Shown here: positions 1 through 7,221 of the stretch, piece after piece
How the letters are laid out: the number at the start of each line of letters is the position of its first letter
How positions within the stretch are numbered: the first letter of the stretch is position 1
Program-made: the position numbers and the translations under genes
Origin: Proteiniphilum sp.
Lineage (GTDB): Bacteria > Bacteroidota > Bacteroidia > Bacteroidales > Dysgonomonadaceae
Length of the DNA stretch: 9,711 nt
Assembly (NCBI GenBank): GCA_012728465.1
Contig: JAAYFB010000219.1
Coordinates: forward strand, 1-9,711
Direction: 5' to 3'
Notes under the pieces: generated by a model
The model's input: the letters and a program-made list of their open reading frames with translations, nothing else
Told to the model about the DNA's origin: nothing
The model's database searches: none

Positions 1-1107
1 CAAAGAAGCCCAGAACGCAAGTGGACCATCAGGATTACCTACACTATATATTCCAGCAAAAAATGCAAATATAATGATAAGCGTTACAGGGAAAGTAAAT
101 TGCGACACATCCTCGTCACTATCTACTGCCGAAGCAAACATAGCAAAAATAGACGCGTATAGTATGTAACCTCCGATGAAATAGATTAGGAAATATATTC
201 CAATCTCAAGCCAATTAACACTCATGATACTCTCCATCGCTTTTGCAATATTCACATCTCCCATTCCTTGAGATGCCATCATAGCAGTCTGATCCGGCAT
301 AGTGATAAACAATGAAACTATACTCATCAACCCACCAGCAAGAACACCCCACACTACTAGCTGAGTGATCCCCACAAGACCTACACCAATTATCTTACCT
401 CGAAGTAGTTGAACAGGCTTCACCGTAGAAACCATAACTTCAACAATGCGACTCTTTTTCTCTTCAAGAACACTTTGCATCACCATACTGCCATACATAA
501 GAATAAACATATATATTAGTATAGTAAAAATCATACCAACTATTGTTGCTATCTCTGTTGACGATTCGGCAATGTTTCCATCGCTTGACATACGCATAGT
601 TTTGAGAGATACAGATCCACCCTCCTTTAGTATCGATCTTACTTTAGTAACGGCTTCGGCATCTACATTACCTTCAGAAGTAAGTGCATCAAGACGTTGT
701 TGAACAACTTTCTCATTTAAGGTTCGCTCTATCAACGATTGCAAATCAACAGGTGCTTGCTTCTCTGATAGAATAGAAATGGCTGTAGGCCTCTTGCTCA
801 AATCTTCATTTATTTGCAATATTGCAAATAAATCTTTGCCCAAACGTGTTTCGGCAACCTCACGTTCCGAGTTATCTATAACCTGAAAAGTATATCTATC
901 TGTAGATTTCAATAGCGGAGCATATATCCCCGAATTATCAATCACTGCAATATCTTTCACTCCACTTTCGTTGAGGGTAGATAACCACAGTGGCAATAAT
1001 GACATTGCTACCATCAAGAGTGGCATCAAAAGAGTAAGAATAATGAATGATTTTTTCTTTACCCGCGTTATATATTCTCGTTGTATTATTAAGCTTAATG
1101 TATTCAT
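1..1107 (-). CDS. NatB-like ABC-2 transporter permease (C-terminus cut by window edge)
   Basis: This is the membrane subunit of an ABC-2 type exporter in the inner membrane, of the NatB family (known members export Na+ or unidentified compounds). The frame is open over 369 codons from the ATG at 1107 to the window edge, so the last part, probably 60-80 residues, is missing. One membrane segment lies near residues 21-42 after a basic N-terminus. A soluble extracytoplasmic region of about 145 residues follows, then membrane segments near 190-209, 240-269, 305-325 and 337-355. Family hallmarks are the EEKKSRIVEVM stretch near residues 215-225 and the NPDGPLAFW stretch near residues 358-366. It begins 43 bases after the ATPase gene ends, in the same direction, so the two form one transcription unit. 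The family is clear; the substrate is unknown. Confidence 0.9.
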   Translation of the reverse strand, partial: MNTLSLIIQREYITRVKKKSFIILTLLMPLLMVAMSLLPLWLSTLNESGVKDIAVIDNSGIYAPLLKSTDRYTFQVIDNSEREVAETRLGKDLFAILQINEDLSKRPTAISILSEKQAPVDLQSLIERTLNEKVVQQRLDALTSEGNVDAEAVTKVRSILKEGGSVSLKTMRMSSDGNIAESSTEIATIVGMIFTILIYMFILMYGSMVMQSVLEEKKSRIVEVMVSTVKPVQLLRGKIIGVGLVGITQLVVWGVLAGGLMSIVSLFITMPDQTAMMASQGMGDVNIAKAMESIMSVNWLEIGIYFLIYFIGGYILYASIFAMFASAVDSDEDVSQFTFPVTLIIIFAFFAGIYSVGNPDGPLAFWASL

Positions 1108-1150
1108 ATGTGTTTGATTATTTGTTGTTATTAGCCTTAAATCACATTAT

Positions 1151-2047
1151 TTATTTAACAGTTCTGATAAAGACATCATTCATTGTTGGCATTTCCTCCT
1201 CATAGCTTACCACCTCGTAGTAGTCAAATATAAGCTTAGCAAGTTCAGCACTGCTTACATCCATCTCTTTTTTTAGTCGAATATCTGTGTACTCGTGATA
1301 TCTTTCGCTCGATATTACTGAAAACATAGGATGGTCGATATCAAACGAATGTCCCAAAATACGAAAACGGAATATGCCTAGGCTATACTCTTTTCGGATA
1401 TCATAAACCTTTCCCTGAAGAACCACTTTTGATTTATTAATCAATGCAATATTATCACACAACTCCTCTACCGACTCCATATTGTGAGTAGATAAAATTA
1501 TTGTTTTTCCTTCATCCTTCATTCTAAGCATTTCATTCTTTATCAACTCTGTATTTACTGGATCGAAGCCACTAAAGGGTTCGTCAAATATAAGCAAGTC
1601 TGGATTATGAATAACAGTCGAAATAAACTGCACCTTTTGTTGCATTCCTTTCGAAAGTTCCTCCACTCTTCTGTTATACCAGCTCATTATGTCGAAACGA
1701 TTAAACCAAACCATAAGCTCTCGATGGGCATCTTTTTTGGATAACCCTCTCAGTTGAGCTAGATACATTGCATGTTCTCCAACTTTCATTTTTCGATACA
1801 AACCACGCTCCTCGGGCAAATATCCTATATTTAGCACGTCAGCATTTGTTGATGGACGACCATCAATAAGAACTTGTCCCTCATCAGGTGCTGTAATTCT
1901 TGTTATAATTCGGATAAGGGTAGTTTTGCCTGCCCCGTTTGGGCCCAACAAACCAAATACACTCCCTTTAGGAACCTCAATGCTAACTTTGTTAAGGGCA
2001 AGATGGTTCGAGTACTGTTTTACTACATCAATGGTTTTTAGGTACAT
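1151..2047 (-). CDS. NatA-like ABC transporter ATP-binding protein
   Basis: This is the cytoplasmic ATPase that powers the adjacent NatB-like permease. With the start used here it has 298 residues. Visible motifs are Walker A GPNGAGKT at 35-42, the GYLPEERGLY region near 75-84 (Glu in place of the usual Q-loop Gln, common in NatA-type exporters), signature LSKGMQQK at 131-138, Walker B LLIFDEPF at 151-158 and switch His188. After about residue 210 comes the extra C-terminal domain typical of this subfamily (DUF4162-like). An in-frame GTG at 2071 would add eight residues, but I prefer the ATG at 2047: homologues begin only a few residues before the first beta strand, and the GTG falls inside a hairpin. 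The gene lies 81 bases after dnaG in the same direction and may be cotranscribed with it. Confidence 0.93.
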   Translation of the reverse strand: MYLKTIDVVKQYSNHLALNKVSIEVPKGSVFGLLGPNGAGKTTLIRIITRITAPDEGQVLIDGRPSTNADVLNIGYLPEERGLYRKMKVGEHAMYLAQLRGLSKKDAHRELMVWFNRFDIMSWYNRRVEELSKGMQQKVQFISTVIHNPDLLIFDEPFSGFDPVNTELIKNEMLRMKDEGKTIILSTHNMESVEELCDNIALINKSKVVLQGKVYDIRKEYSLGIFRFRILGHSFDIDHPMFSVISSERYHEYTDIRLKKEMDVSSAELAKLIFDYYEVVSYEEEMPTMNDVFIRTVK

Positions 2048-2066
2048 ATTACATTTTAAATATATT

Positions 2067-2081
2067 GCCACAACGAGTGGC
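2067..2081 (-). other. Small GC-rich hairpin between dnaG and the NatA-like gene
   Basis: On the leftward strand the sequence GCCAC-TCGTT-GTGGC forms a five-pair stem with a five-base loop, followed by AATATATTT. It stands out in an AT-rich 81-base spacer. It could partly terminate or process dnaG transcripts, but without a real T-run the case for a terminator is weak. Confidence 0.3.
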
Positions 2082-2128
2082 TTGGTTTTTGATTGTTATG
2101 TCTTGTTATATGTTGTATATTACTAATA

Positions 2129-4198
2129 TCAATATCTTAATACAATTCTTTCGCCCAGGCTCTTAGCAAGAATAATTTTCAAGCTTTGTAGGTCTTTTAG
2201 CTCTGACATCAATTCCATAATCTTGTCTGGTGCAGCTGTTTTTATTTTGCTTTTCACCTCTTTAACCCTCTCAATCACGTATGCGTTTTTCAACTCTGTA
2301 GTTGCACGTATAACTAATCTATCTAATGAGTTACGTTCATTTAATCGAGAGCTTTTGTCATCTTCTCTCTCCCCCATTGCCTTAGCATGAATCTTGCTCA
2401 ATTGGTAAGCATCACCTAGAAGCTCTACAGATAGATGACTTATTTTAGGATTACTATGATGCAAAAAATACCTTTCAGGATCAAACGCTTCATCAAACAT
2501 ATTATTGCAGGCCTCTTCATAAATGGTACGGTACAATTCGTTTTTGAAAAATGGCTTTCCCTCAAAAATAAAGTCATCCCTAGTAAGATCTTCTCGTATA
2601 ACCTCAATGACTGTTGGACCGTCCTCAGTAACCACCTCCACCTCATGGCGTTGTCCGTCTATTTCTCTATTCTCAACATCGAATGAAATAAATATTGGCA
2701 ACATGCCATATCTAATTATATATCTAACTAGCTCCCGCTCATAATGATCAAATGGAGATGACGTTGCACCCACTTTAGGTGCGATATTAACATTATCCGT
2801 AAGTTGAGCAGTATAAGCAGCTGCAGGAGTTGGAGCAGATATTGCCTTCTGCGTATTATTTCTTTCTTGCTCGGCTTTTCGCTTTTCAAATATCTGACGT
2901 CGTAGCCTATTTACCGATGAGATAAGCACTTCTTCTCTCGTATCAAAAATGTTGGCAGTATCTTTAATATACACCGAGCGTTTGATGCTATCGGGTATTA
3001 AGGAAATACTTTCAACAATATTGTTGATGAGCCCCGATCGCTTTATGGGATCATCTCCAGTATCTTCTAATAAAAGCCGGGTTTTAAATCTAATAAAATC
3101 CTGTTCGTTATCTTCTATATATTTATTAAAGCCTTCGGCATTGTTTTTTCTAGCAAATGAGTCGGGATCTTCTCCATCAGGAAGCAGCACAACCCATACA
3201 TTCATACCACTCTCTAACAATAAATCAATACCTCGCAATGCAGCCGTTATCCCTGCTCTATCACCATCATACAATACAGTAATATTATCGGAAAAACGGC
3301 GTATCATATTTATCTGACCTTGAGTTAGGGCAGTTCCCGACGAAGATACTACATTCTCAATCCCTGCTTGGTGCATAGAGATTACATCTGTGTAACCCTC
3401 AACAAGAAAACACTTCTTGGCTTTCGCAATTGCACTCTTAGCAAAGAAAATTCCGTACAACTCCTTACTCTTTGAATAAATATCACTCTCAGGCGAGTTC
3501 ACATATTTTGCTAGCTTATCTGCCTTCTTTAATATTCGCCCACCAAAAGCAACTACTTTGCCCGAAATGGTGTGCACAGGAAAAATTACCCTACCCCTAA
3601 ACCTATCATAAAGAGGACTATTATTTTCGCCACCACCCGAAAGACCAGTTTTAATCAAAAACTCTTGCTTGAATCCAGCTCTCAAAGCTTCAACTGAAAA
3701 AGCATTGCGTTCATCAAGCCCATATCCTAGTTGAAATTTCTTTATAATATCTTCACGAAAGCCTCGTTCCTTGAAGTAGCTAAGACCAATTGCTTTTCCT
3801 TCATGACTCTCATGAAGTGTTTTCATAAAGTAATCACGAGCATATTCATTTATTATAAACATACTCTCCCTCTCACTCTCTGCCTGCTTTTCCTCGGGAG
3901 TAAATTCCTTTTCTACTACATCTATATTATACTTCTTAGCTAAGAATTTAAGTGCCTCGGGGTATGACAATTGCTCATGCTTCATAACAAAGTGAACAGG
4001 CGAACCACCAACACCACATGAGAAACACTTACAAAGATTTTTTACTGGTGACACATAAAAAGATGGAGTGCGGTCGTCATGAAACGGACACAAGCCAACA
4101 TAGTTTACACCACGACGACGTAGTGTAACGAAATCAGACACAACTTCAACTATCTGAGCAGCATCTTGTATTTTGGATATAGTTATTTGATCTATCAT
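2129..4198 (-). CDS. dnaG: DNA primase DnaG
   Basis: DnaG makes the short RNA primers used by DNA polymerase at the replication fork and works with the replicative helicase. The protein has 689 residues, a usual length for Bacteroidetes. The N-terminal zinc-binding domain shows ligands Cys37, His40, Cys58 and Cys61 (LCPFHDDRTPSF and CKCFSCGVGG). The primase core includes the RFRGRVIFPV stretch near 199-208. The Toprim domain carries VEGYTD with Glu267, and YDGDRAG with the metal-binding acidic pair Asp311/Asp313. A low-complexity Ala/Pro/Thr linker near residues 455-475 leads to a helical C-terminal part, expected to bind DnaB. The ATG at 4198 places MIDQ just ahead of the first conserved helix, as in relatives. 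It is divergent from ilvE and upstream of the NatA/NatB-like pair. No key residue is missing. Confidence 0.98.
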   Translation of the reverse strand: MIDQITISKIQDAAQIVEVVSDFVTLRRRGVNYVGLCPFHDDRTPSFYVSPVKNLCKCFSCGVGGSPVHFVMKHEQLSYPEALKFLAKKYNIDVVEKEFTPEEKQAESERESMFIINEYARDYFMKTLHESHEGKAIGLSYFKERGFREDIIKKFQLGYGLDERNAFSVEALRAGFKQEFLIKTGLSGGGENNSPLYDRFRGRVIFPVHTISGKVVAFGGRILKKADKLAKYVNSPESDIYSKSKELYGIFFAKSAIAKAKKCFLVEGYTDVISMHQAGIENVVSSSGTALTQGQINMIRRFSDNITVLYDGDRAGITAALRGIDLLLESGMNVWVVLLPDGEDPDSFARKNNAEGFNKYIEDNEQDFIRFKTRLLLEDTGDDPIKRSGLINNIVESISLIPDSIKRSVYIKDTANIFDTREEVLISSVNRLRRQIFEKRKAEQERNNTQKAISAPTPAAAYTAQLTDNVNIAPKVGATSSPFDHYERELVRYIIRYGMLPIFISFDVENREIDGQRHEVEVVTEDGPTVIEVIREDLTRDDFIFEGKPFFKNELYRTIYEEACNNMFDEAFDPERYFLHHSNPKISHLSVELLGDAYQLSKIHAKAMGEREDDKSSRLNERNSLDRLVIRATTELKNAYVIERVKEVKSKIKTAAPDKIMELMSELKDLQSLKIILAKSLGERIVLRY

Positions 4199-4208
4199 TT
4201 TGCGATTA

Positions 4209-4216
4209 CAAAACTA
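4209..4216 (-). promoter_or_regulatory. Candidate Bacteroidetes -7 box for dnaG
   Basis: Read leftwards, the bases are TAGTTTTG, an exact fit to the Bacteroidetes -7 consensus TAnnTTTG. The box lies 10 bases before the dnaG ATG, so a transcript starting about seven bases after it would have almost no leader. I see no good -33 TTTG partner at the usual 19-21 base spacing. Exact matches arise by chance in AT-rich DNA, so this is tentative. Confidence 0.35.
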
Positions 4217-4238
4217 ACAACTTTATTCGTTAAAAGTG

Positions 4239-4269
4239 TTTATTTATAAAAAATAAAGTGCTACTTTTG
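4239..4269 (+). promoter_or_regulatory. Candidate Bacteroidetes promoter for ilvE
   Basis: TACTTTTG at 4262-4269 exactly fits the -7 consensus TAnnTTTG. A TTTA at 4239-4242 lies 19 bases upstream, at the right place for a -33 box (consensus TTTG, one mismatch). Transcription would start near 4276, giving a leader of about 37 bases before the ilvE ATG at 4313. The context, a divergent intergenic region, supports the call. Confidence 0.5.
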
Positions 4270-4300
4270 TAGGAACAAAGCATTTAACTTTAACAAATTA

Positions 4301-4306
4301 AAAGGA
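4301..4306 (+). promoter_or_regulatory. Ribosome binding site of ilvE
   Basis: AAAGGA lies six bases before the ATG at 4313. It is a recognisable Shine-Dalgarno-like sequence, unusual for this window, and it supports the chosen ilvE start. Confidence 0.5.
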
Positions 4307-4312
4307 CTCAAT

Positions 4313-5332
4313 ATGGACACAATCAACTGGTCGGATCTGTCGTTTGGATATATCAAAACCGACTACAACGTTAGATCGTATTTTAAGAATGGACAATGGA
4401 GCAAGCCCGTGGCTGAAACTTCAGAGTATCTTGACATACACATGGCTGCTACCTGCCTACACTACGGACAAGAAGCCTTTGAAGGAATGAAAGCGTTTAG
4501 AGGCAAAGATGGCAAAATACGTGTCTTTAGGATGCGCAATAATGCTGAAAGGCTTCAATCATCTTGCAGAGGAATACTGATGCAAGAAGCTCCTATTGAG
4601 CTATTTGAAGAGATGGTAATGATGGCAATTAAGAAGAATGAGAGATTTGTTCCACCATACGAAAGTGGGGCTTCTCTATATATTCGTCCTCTACTTATCG
4701 GAACCAGTGCACAAGTGGGAGTTAGTCCAGCTAACGAATATACATTTATCATTTTCGTAACTCCAGTTGGACCATACTTTAAGGAAGGTTTCAAACCAAC
4801 ACCTATGGTGATACTTAGAGAATATGACAGAGCAGCGCCTCAAGGCACAGGTACTTTTAAAGTAGGAGGAAACTACGCTGCTAGCTTAACTGCTGGTGAT
4901 AAGGCAAAAAAACTTGGATACTCCGCAGTACTTTACCTTGACGCTAGAGAAAAGAAATATATTGACGAGTGTGGGCCAGCTAACTTCTTTGGAATAAAAG
5001 ACAATACATATATCACACCTAAGTCGGAATCAATACTACCCTCAATAACCAACAAAAGCTTGATGCAACTTGCTGAAGACATCGGACTGAAAGTAGAGCG
5101 TCGTCAAGTTCCTGTGGAGGAGCTATCCACCTTTGAAGAGGCTGGAGCATGTGGCACTGCAGCAGTTATCAGCCCTATATTGCGTATTGATGACCTTTCA
5201 GAAAACAAGACTTATCAATACTGTAAAGATGGAAAAGCAGGTCCAATATCGGAAAAGCTTTACAATAAACTTCGATCAATTCAGTATGGTGATGAAGCAG
5301 ACACGCACGGATGGGTTACTATAGTGGAATAG
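4313..5332 (+). CDS. ilvE: Branched-chain amino acid aminotransferase
   Basis: This PLP-dependent fold-type IV enzyme transfers the amino group between glutamate and leucine, isoleucine or valine. It carries out the last step of their synthesis, or the first step of their breakdown, in the cytoplasm. At 339 residues it fits the longer type II bacterial/eukaryotic-like BCAT group rather than the roughly 309-residue E. coli type. The cofactor lysine is predicted as Lys183 in GTFKVGGNYAAS. Other family stretches are HYGQEAFEGMKAFR near 50-63, SLYIRPLLIGT near 121-131, the GPANFFGI stretch in the C-terminal half, and EEAGACGTAAVISP, which contributes to the PLP phosphate pocket. It has its own promoter and is closed by two hairpins downstream, so it is probably a single-gene unit. 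A related D-amino acid or aminodeoxychorismate enzyme is unlikely given the length and motifs. Confidence 0.97.
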   Translation: MDTINWSDLSFGYIKTDYNVRSYFKNGQWSKPVAETSEYLDIHMAATCLHYGQEAFEGMKAFRGKDGKIRVFRMRNNAERLQSSCRGILMQEAPIELFEEMVMMAIKKNERFVPPYESGASLYIRPLLIGTSAQVGVSPANEYTFIIFVTPVGPYFKEGFKPTPMVILREYDRAAPQGTGTFKVGGNYAASLTAGDKAKKLGYSAVLYLDAREKKYIDECGPANFFGIKDNTYITPKSESILPSITNKSLMQLAEDIGLKVERRQVPVEELSTFEEAGACGTAAVISPILRIDDLSENKTYQYCKDGKAGPISEKLYNKLRSIQYGDEADTHGWVTIVE

Positions 5333-5359
5333 TGACATACAAAATTTTGAATAAATACG

Positions 5360-5388
5360 TCTGCTCTAAACCATAGCAGATTTTATTT
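5360..5388 (+). terminator. Weak intrinsic terminator after ilvE (first of two)
   Basis: TCTGCT at 5360-5365 pairs with AGCAGA at 5375-5380 across a nine-base loop. The T-rich tract TTTTATTT follows immediately. The six-pair stem makes it weaker than the hairpin just downstream. Confidence 0.55.
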
Positions 5389-5396
5389 GTTGATGA

Positions 5397-5432
5397 ATGA
5401 AGACTGTTTTATAGAACGGTCTTCATTTTTTT
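5397..5432 (+). terminator. Strong intrinsic terminator after ilvE (second of two)
   Basis: ATGAAGACTGTT at 5397-5408 pairs with AACGGTCTTCAT at 5415-5426, giving a 12-pair stem with one U-G wobble and a six-base loop (TTATAG). A run of seven T begins at 5426 and ends at 5432. This is a textbook rho-independent terminator that isolates ilvE from the transporter operon. The A-rich bases before the stem give it some terminator ability on the other strand as well. Confidence 0.9.
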
Positions 5433-5484
5433 ACATCATATCAAAAATAGAGACTAATAAAGGTTTCAAATAAACAGATTATTT

Positions 5485-6438
5485 ATGAGAATTAGATCAA
5501 TATTCATTCTAGCATCAATCGCATTGATAATAGCATCATGCAAGCAAAACCAAAGCAATAGCAATAGCAATAGCAAACAAGAAAACAACGACAAACTAAC
5601 CATTGGCGTAATGGCTTCGATGGACTATCTTCCGCTTGCTGTAGCACAACAAAGAGGCTACTTTGCAGATAACAATCTAGAAGTTATAATTCAAAAATTT
5701 TACTCGGCAAATGATAGAGATGCTGCACTGCAAAGCAATAATCTGGATGGAACCATTATTGACTACACAGGCGCTGCCATTCAGGCTGCCGGTGGAATTC
5801 CATTGCAATTCACATCTCAATGCGACGGTACATTTGAACTTATTGTAGCAAAAGATTCTAAAATCAATAGCATTGACGATTTGAAAGAAAAAAAGATTGC
5901 AATTTCACGCAACACTGTTATTGATTTTTGTACCGACCTAACAATGTCTCTTGCAGGTTTGACAACAAGTGATGCTGAAATGATAGAGATTAACAAAATA
6001 CCTCTACGGTTGGAAATGCTTAACAACAACAAAATTGATGCAACAATGCTCCCCGACCCATTTGCAACAATTGCCAAAAGCGAAGGAAACAGAGGCTTAA
6101 TCAGCATGAATGCCCTAAACACAAAAGTGACAGGCATCGTATTTCACAAAAGAGTGATAGACGAAAAAAGAGAGGCACTTAAAAAGCTATACATTGCCTA
6201 CAACCAAGCAATAAAAGACTTACAAACGGAGCCGATCACTAACTTCGAAGACTTATTAATAAAAGAAATTGGCTTTCCACCTGCATTAGTAGCAAGTGTA
6301 TCATTTCCCGAATACTCCGAGGCACAACTACCCAACGAAGAGGACCTTGTAGCTGTGGAGCTATGGCTGAAAGATAAAGATATTATAAGTGAGGAATTTG
6401 ATATATATTCAACCATCGCAACAGATATTTTTGATTAA
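5485..6438 (+). CDS. ABC importer substrate-binding lipoprotein (NMT1/SsuA/TauA-like)
   Basis: This is the solute receptor of the importer formed with the next two genes. The signal peptide (MRIRSIFILASIALIIAS) ends in a lipobox, with Cys19 as the lipid-modified residue. The residues after it (KQNQS) lack the acidic run of Bacteroidetes surface-export signals, so I expect the protein to face the periplasm. A Ser/Asn linker at 24-31 comes from a hexanucleotide repeat. The mature domain begins near residue 38 with LTIGVMASMDYLPLAVAQQ and RGYFADNNLEV. This resembles nitrate/sulfonate/taurine and thiamine-precursor binding proteins, which share the PLxVAxxxGYF pattern. DDLKEKKIAIS near 132-142 is the usual domain 1 to domain 2 stretch. 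I do not see the CCCFC motif of pyrimidine-binding THI5-type proteins, so the ligand stays open. The length of 317 residues is normal. Confidence 0.9.
   Translation: MRIRSIFILASIALIIASCKQNQSNSNSNSKQENNDKLTIGVMASMDYLPLAVAQQRGYFADNNLEVIIQKFYSANDRDAALQSNNLDGTIIDYTGAAIQAAGGIPLQFTSQCDGTFELIVAKDSKINSIDDLKEKKIAISRNTVIDFCTDLTMSLAGLTTSDAEMIEINKIPLRLEMLNNNKIDATMLPDPFATIAKSEGNRGLISMNALNTKVTGIVFHKRVIDEKREALKKLYIAYNQAIKDLQTEPITNFEDLLIKEIGFPPALVASVSFPEYSEAQLPNEEDLVAVELWLKDKDIISEEFDIYSTIATDIFD
5554..5576 (+). repeat. AGCAAT hexanucleotide microsatellite, 3.8 copies
   Basis: Three full AGCAAT units (5554, 5560, 5566) and a partial fourth lie in frame in the lipoprotein gene. Each unit encodes Ser-Asn. Because the unit is six bases, slippage would lengthen or shorten the tether behind Cys19 without breaking the frame. 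Confidence 0.9.
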
Positions 6439-6462
6439 CAAACAAATAGAGGTAGCAAAACG

Positions 6463-7221
6463 ATGCTTAATATAGAGAAACTATCTGTAAGTTTTGGCAA
6501 AAACACAATCCTAAACAATATTACACTCAAAATAGAAAGTGGAGACATCCTGGCAATTGTGGGCCCTTCAGGATGTGGAAAATCAACACTATTGAATATA
6601 TTGAGCGGTGTATTCAAACAGTTCGAAGGAGAGATAACACTTAATGGAGAATCATTGCGTGACAAGCAATTCAACTGTGGATATGTACCCCAATCATTGG
6701 GACTTCTGTCGTGGAAAAAAGTAAGAGACAACATTTTGCTGCCTTATAAAATAGACAAACTCTTACATCCTAACCTACAAGAGCTTAACAATATTACCAA
6801 CGAGCTAGAAATATCTGACTTAATGAATAGATATCCATCTCAACTAAGCGGTGGGCAAAAGCAACGAGTAGCATTAGCACGAGCCTTCATCACAAAGCCC
6901 AACCTATTGCTTATGGATGAACCATTTTCGGCACTTGACGAGATGACTTCTGATATTTCAAGAAATCTATTCCTAGATGTATGGAACAAGCACAAAGCAA
7001 CTACCATCATCACCACTCACAACCTAAACGAGGCTGCTAAGCTGGGCAAGTATATAGTGTTGATGAGCAAACTACCAGGCAGCATTTTACACTTTATCGA
7101 AAACCCTTTCTTCAATAAAGATGATGAAGCAGACAGCAAAGAATTTTACTCCTTCGTGAGACATCTAAAAAGTTTACTATTAAATGGTGCTAGCAATACA
7201 AAAAAAGATACACTACAATAA
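6463..7221 (+). CDS. ABC importer ATP-binding protein (NrtD/SsuB/TauB-like)
   Basis: This is the cytoplasmic ATPase of the importer, with 252 residues. Motifs in order are Walker A GPSGCGKST at 34-42, Q-loop YVPQSLGLLSW with Gln77, signature LSGGQKQR at 128-135, Walker B LLLMDE at 148-153, D-loop SALD at 156-159 and switch His186 in TTHNLNEA. The Q-loop followed by LLSW resembles the LLPW of SsuB/TauB/NrtD ATPases, which agrees with the neighbouring binding protein. The start is the ATG at 6463, 24 bases after the binding-protein stop, with a GAGG-like ribosome binding site about ten bases before it. Its stop TAA overlaps the permease start by one base (TAATG), so the two are translationally coupled. 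All catalytic motifs are intact. Confidence 0.95.
   Translation: MLNIEKLSVSFGKNTILNNITLKIESGDILAIVGPSGCGKSTLLNILSGVFKQFEGEITLNGESLRDKQFNCGYVPQSLGLLSWKKVRDNILLPYKIDKLLHPNLQELNNITNELEISDLMNRYPSQLSGGQKQRVALARAFITKPNLLLMDEPFSALDEMTSDISRNLFLDVWNKHKATTIITTHNLNEAAKLGKYIVLMSKLPGSILHFIENPFFNKDDEADSKEFYSFVRHLKSLLLNGASNTKKDTLQ

Noticed and set aside
446..703. Rightward 85-codon open frame
   Set aside because: It lies opposite the well-supported NatB-like permease gene and has no family resemblance. It is an antisense shadow.
2048..2071. GTG start at 2071 for the NatA-like ATPase
   Set aside because: It adds eight residues not expected before the first strand, uses a rarer start codon and falls in a hairpin. 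The ATG at 2047 fits better.
2949..3317. Rightward 122-codon open frame inside dnaG
   Set aside because: It is opposite the Toprim region of dnaG, whose frame has all catalytic motifs. The antisense product looks like nothing known.
5817..6137. Leftward 106-codon open frame inside the binding-protein gene
   Set aside because: The sense frame is a complete lipoprotein with signal peptide and family motifs; the antisense frame has no support.
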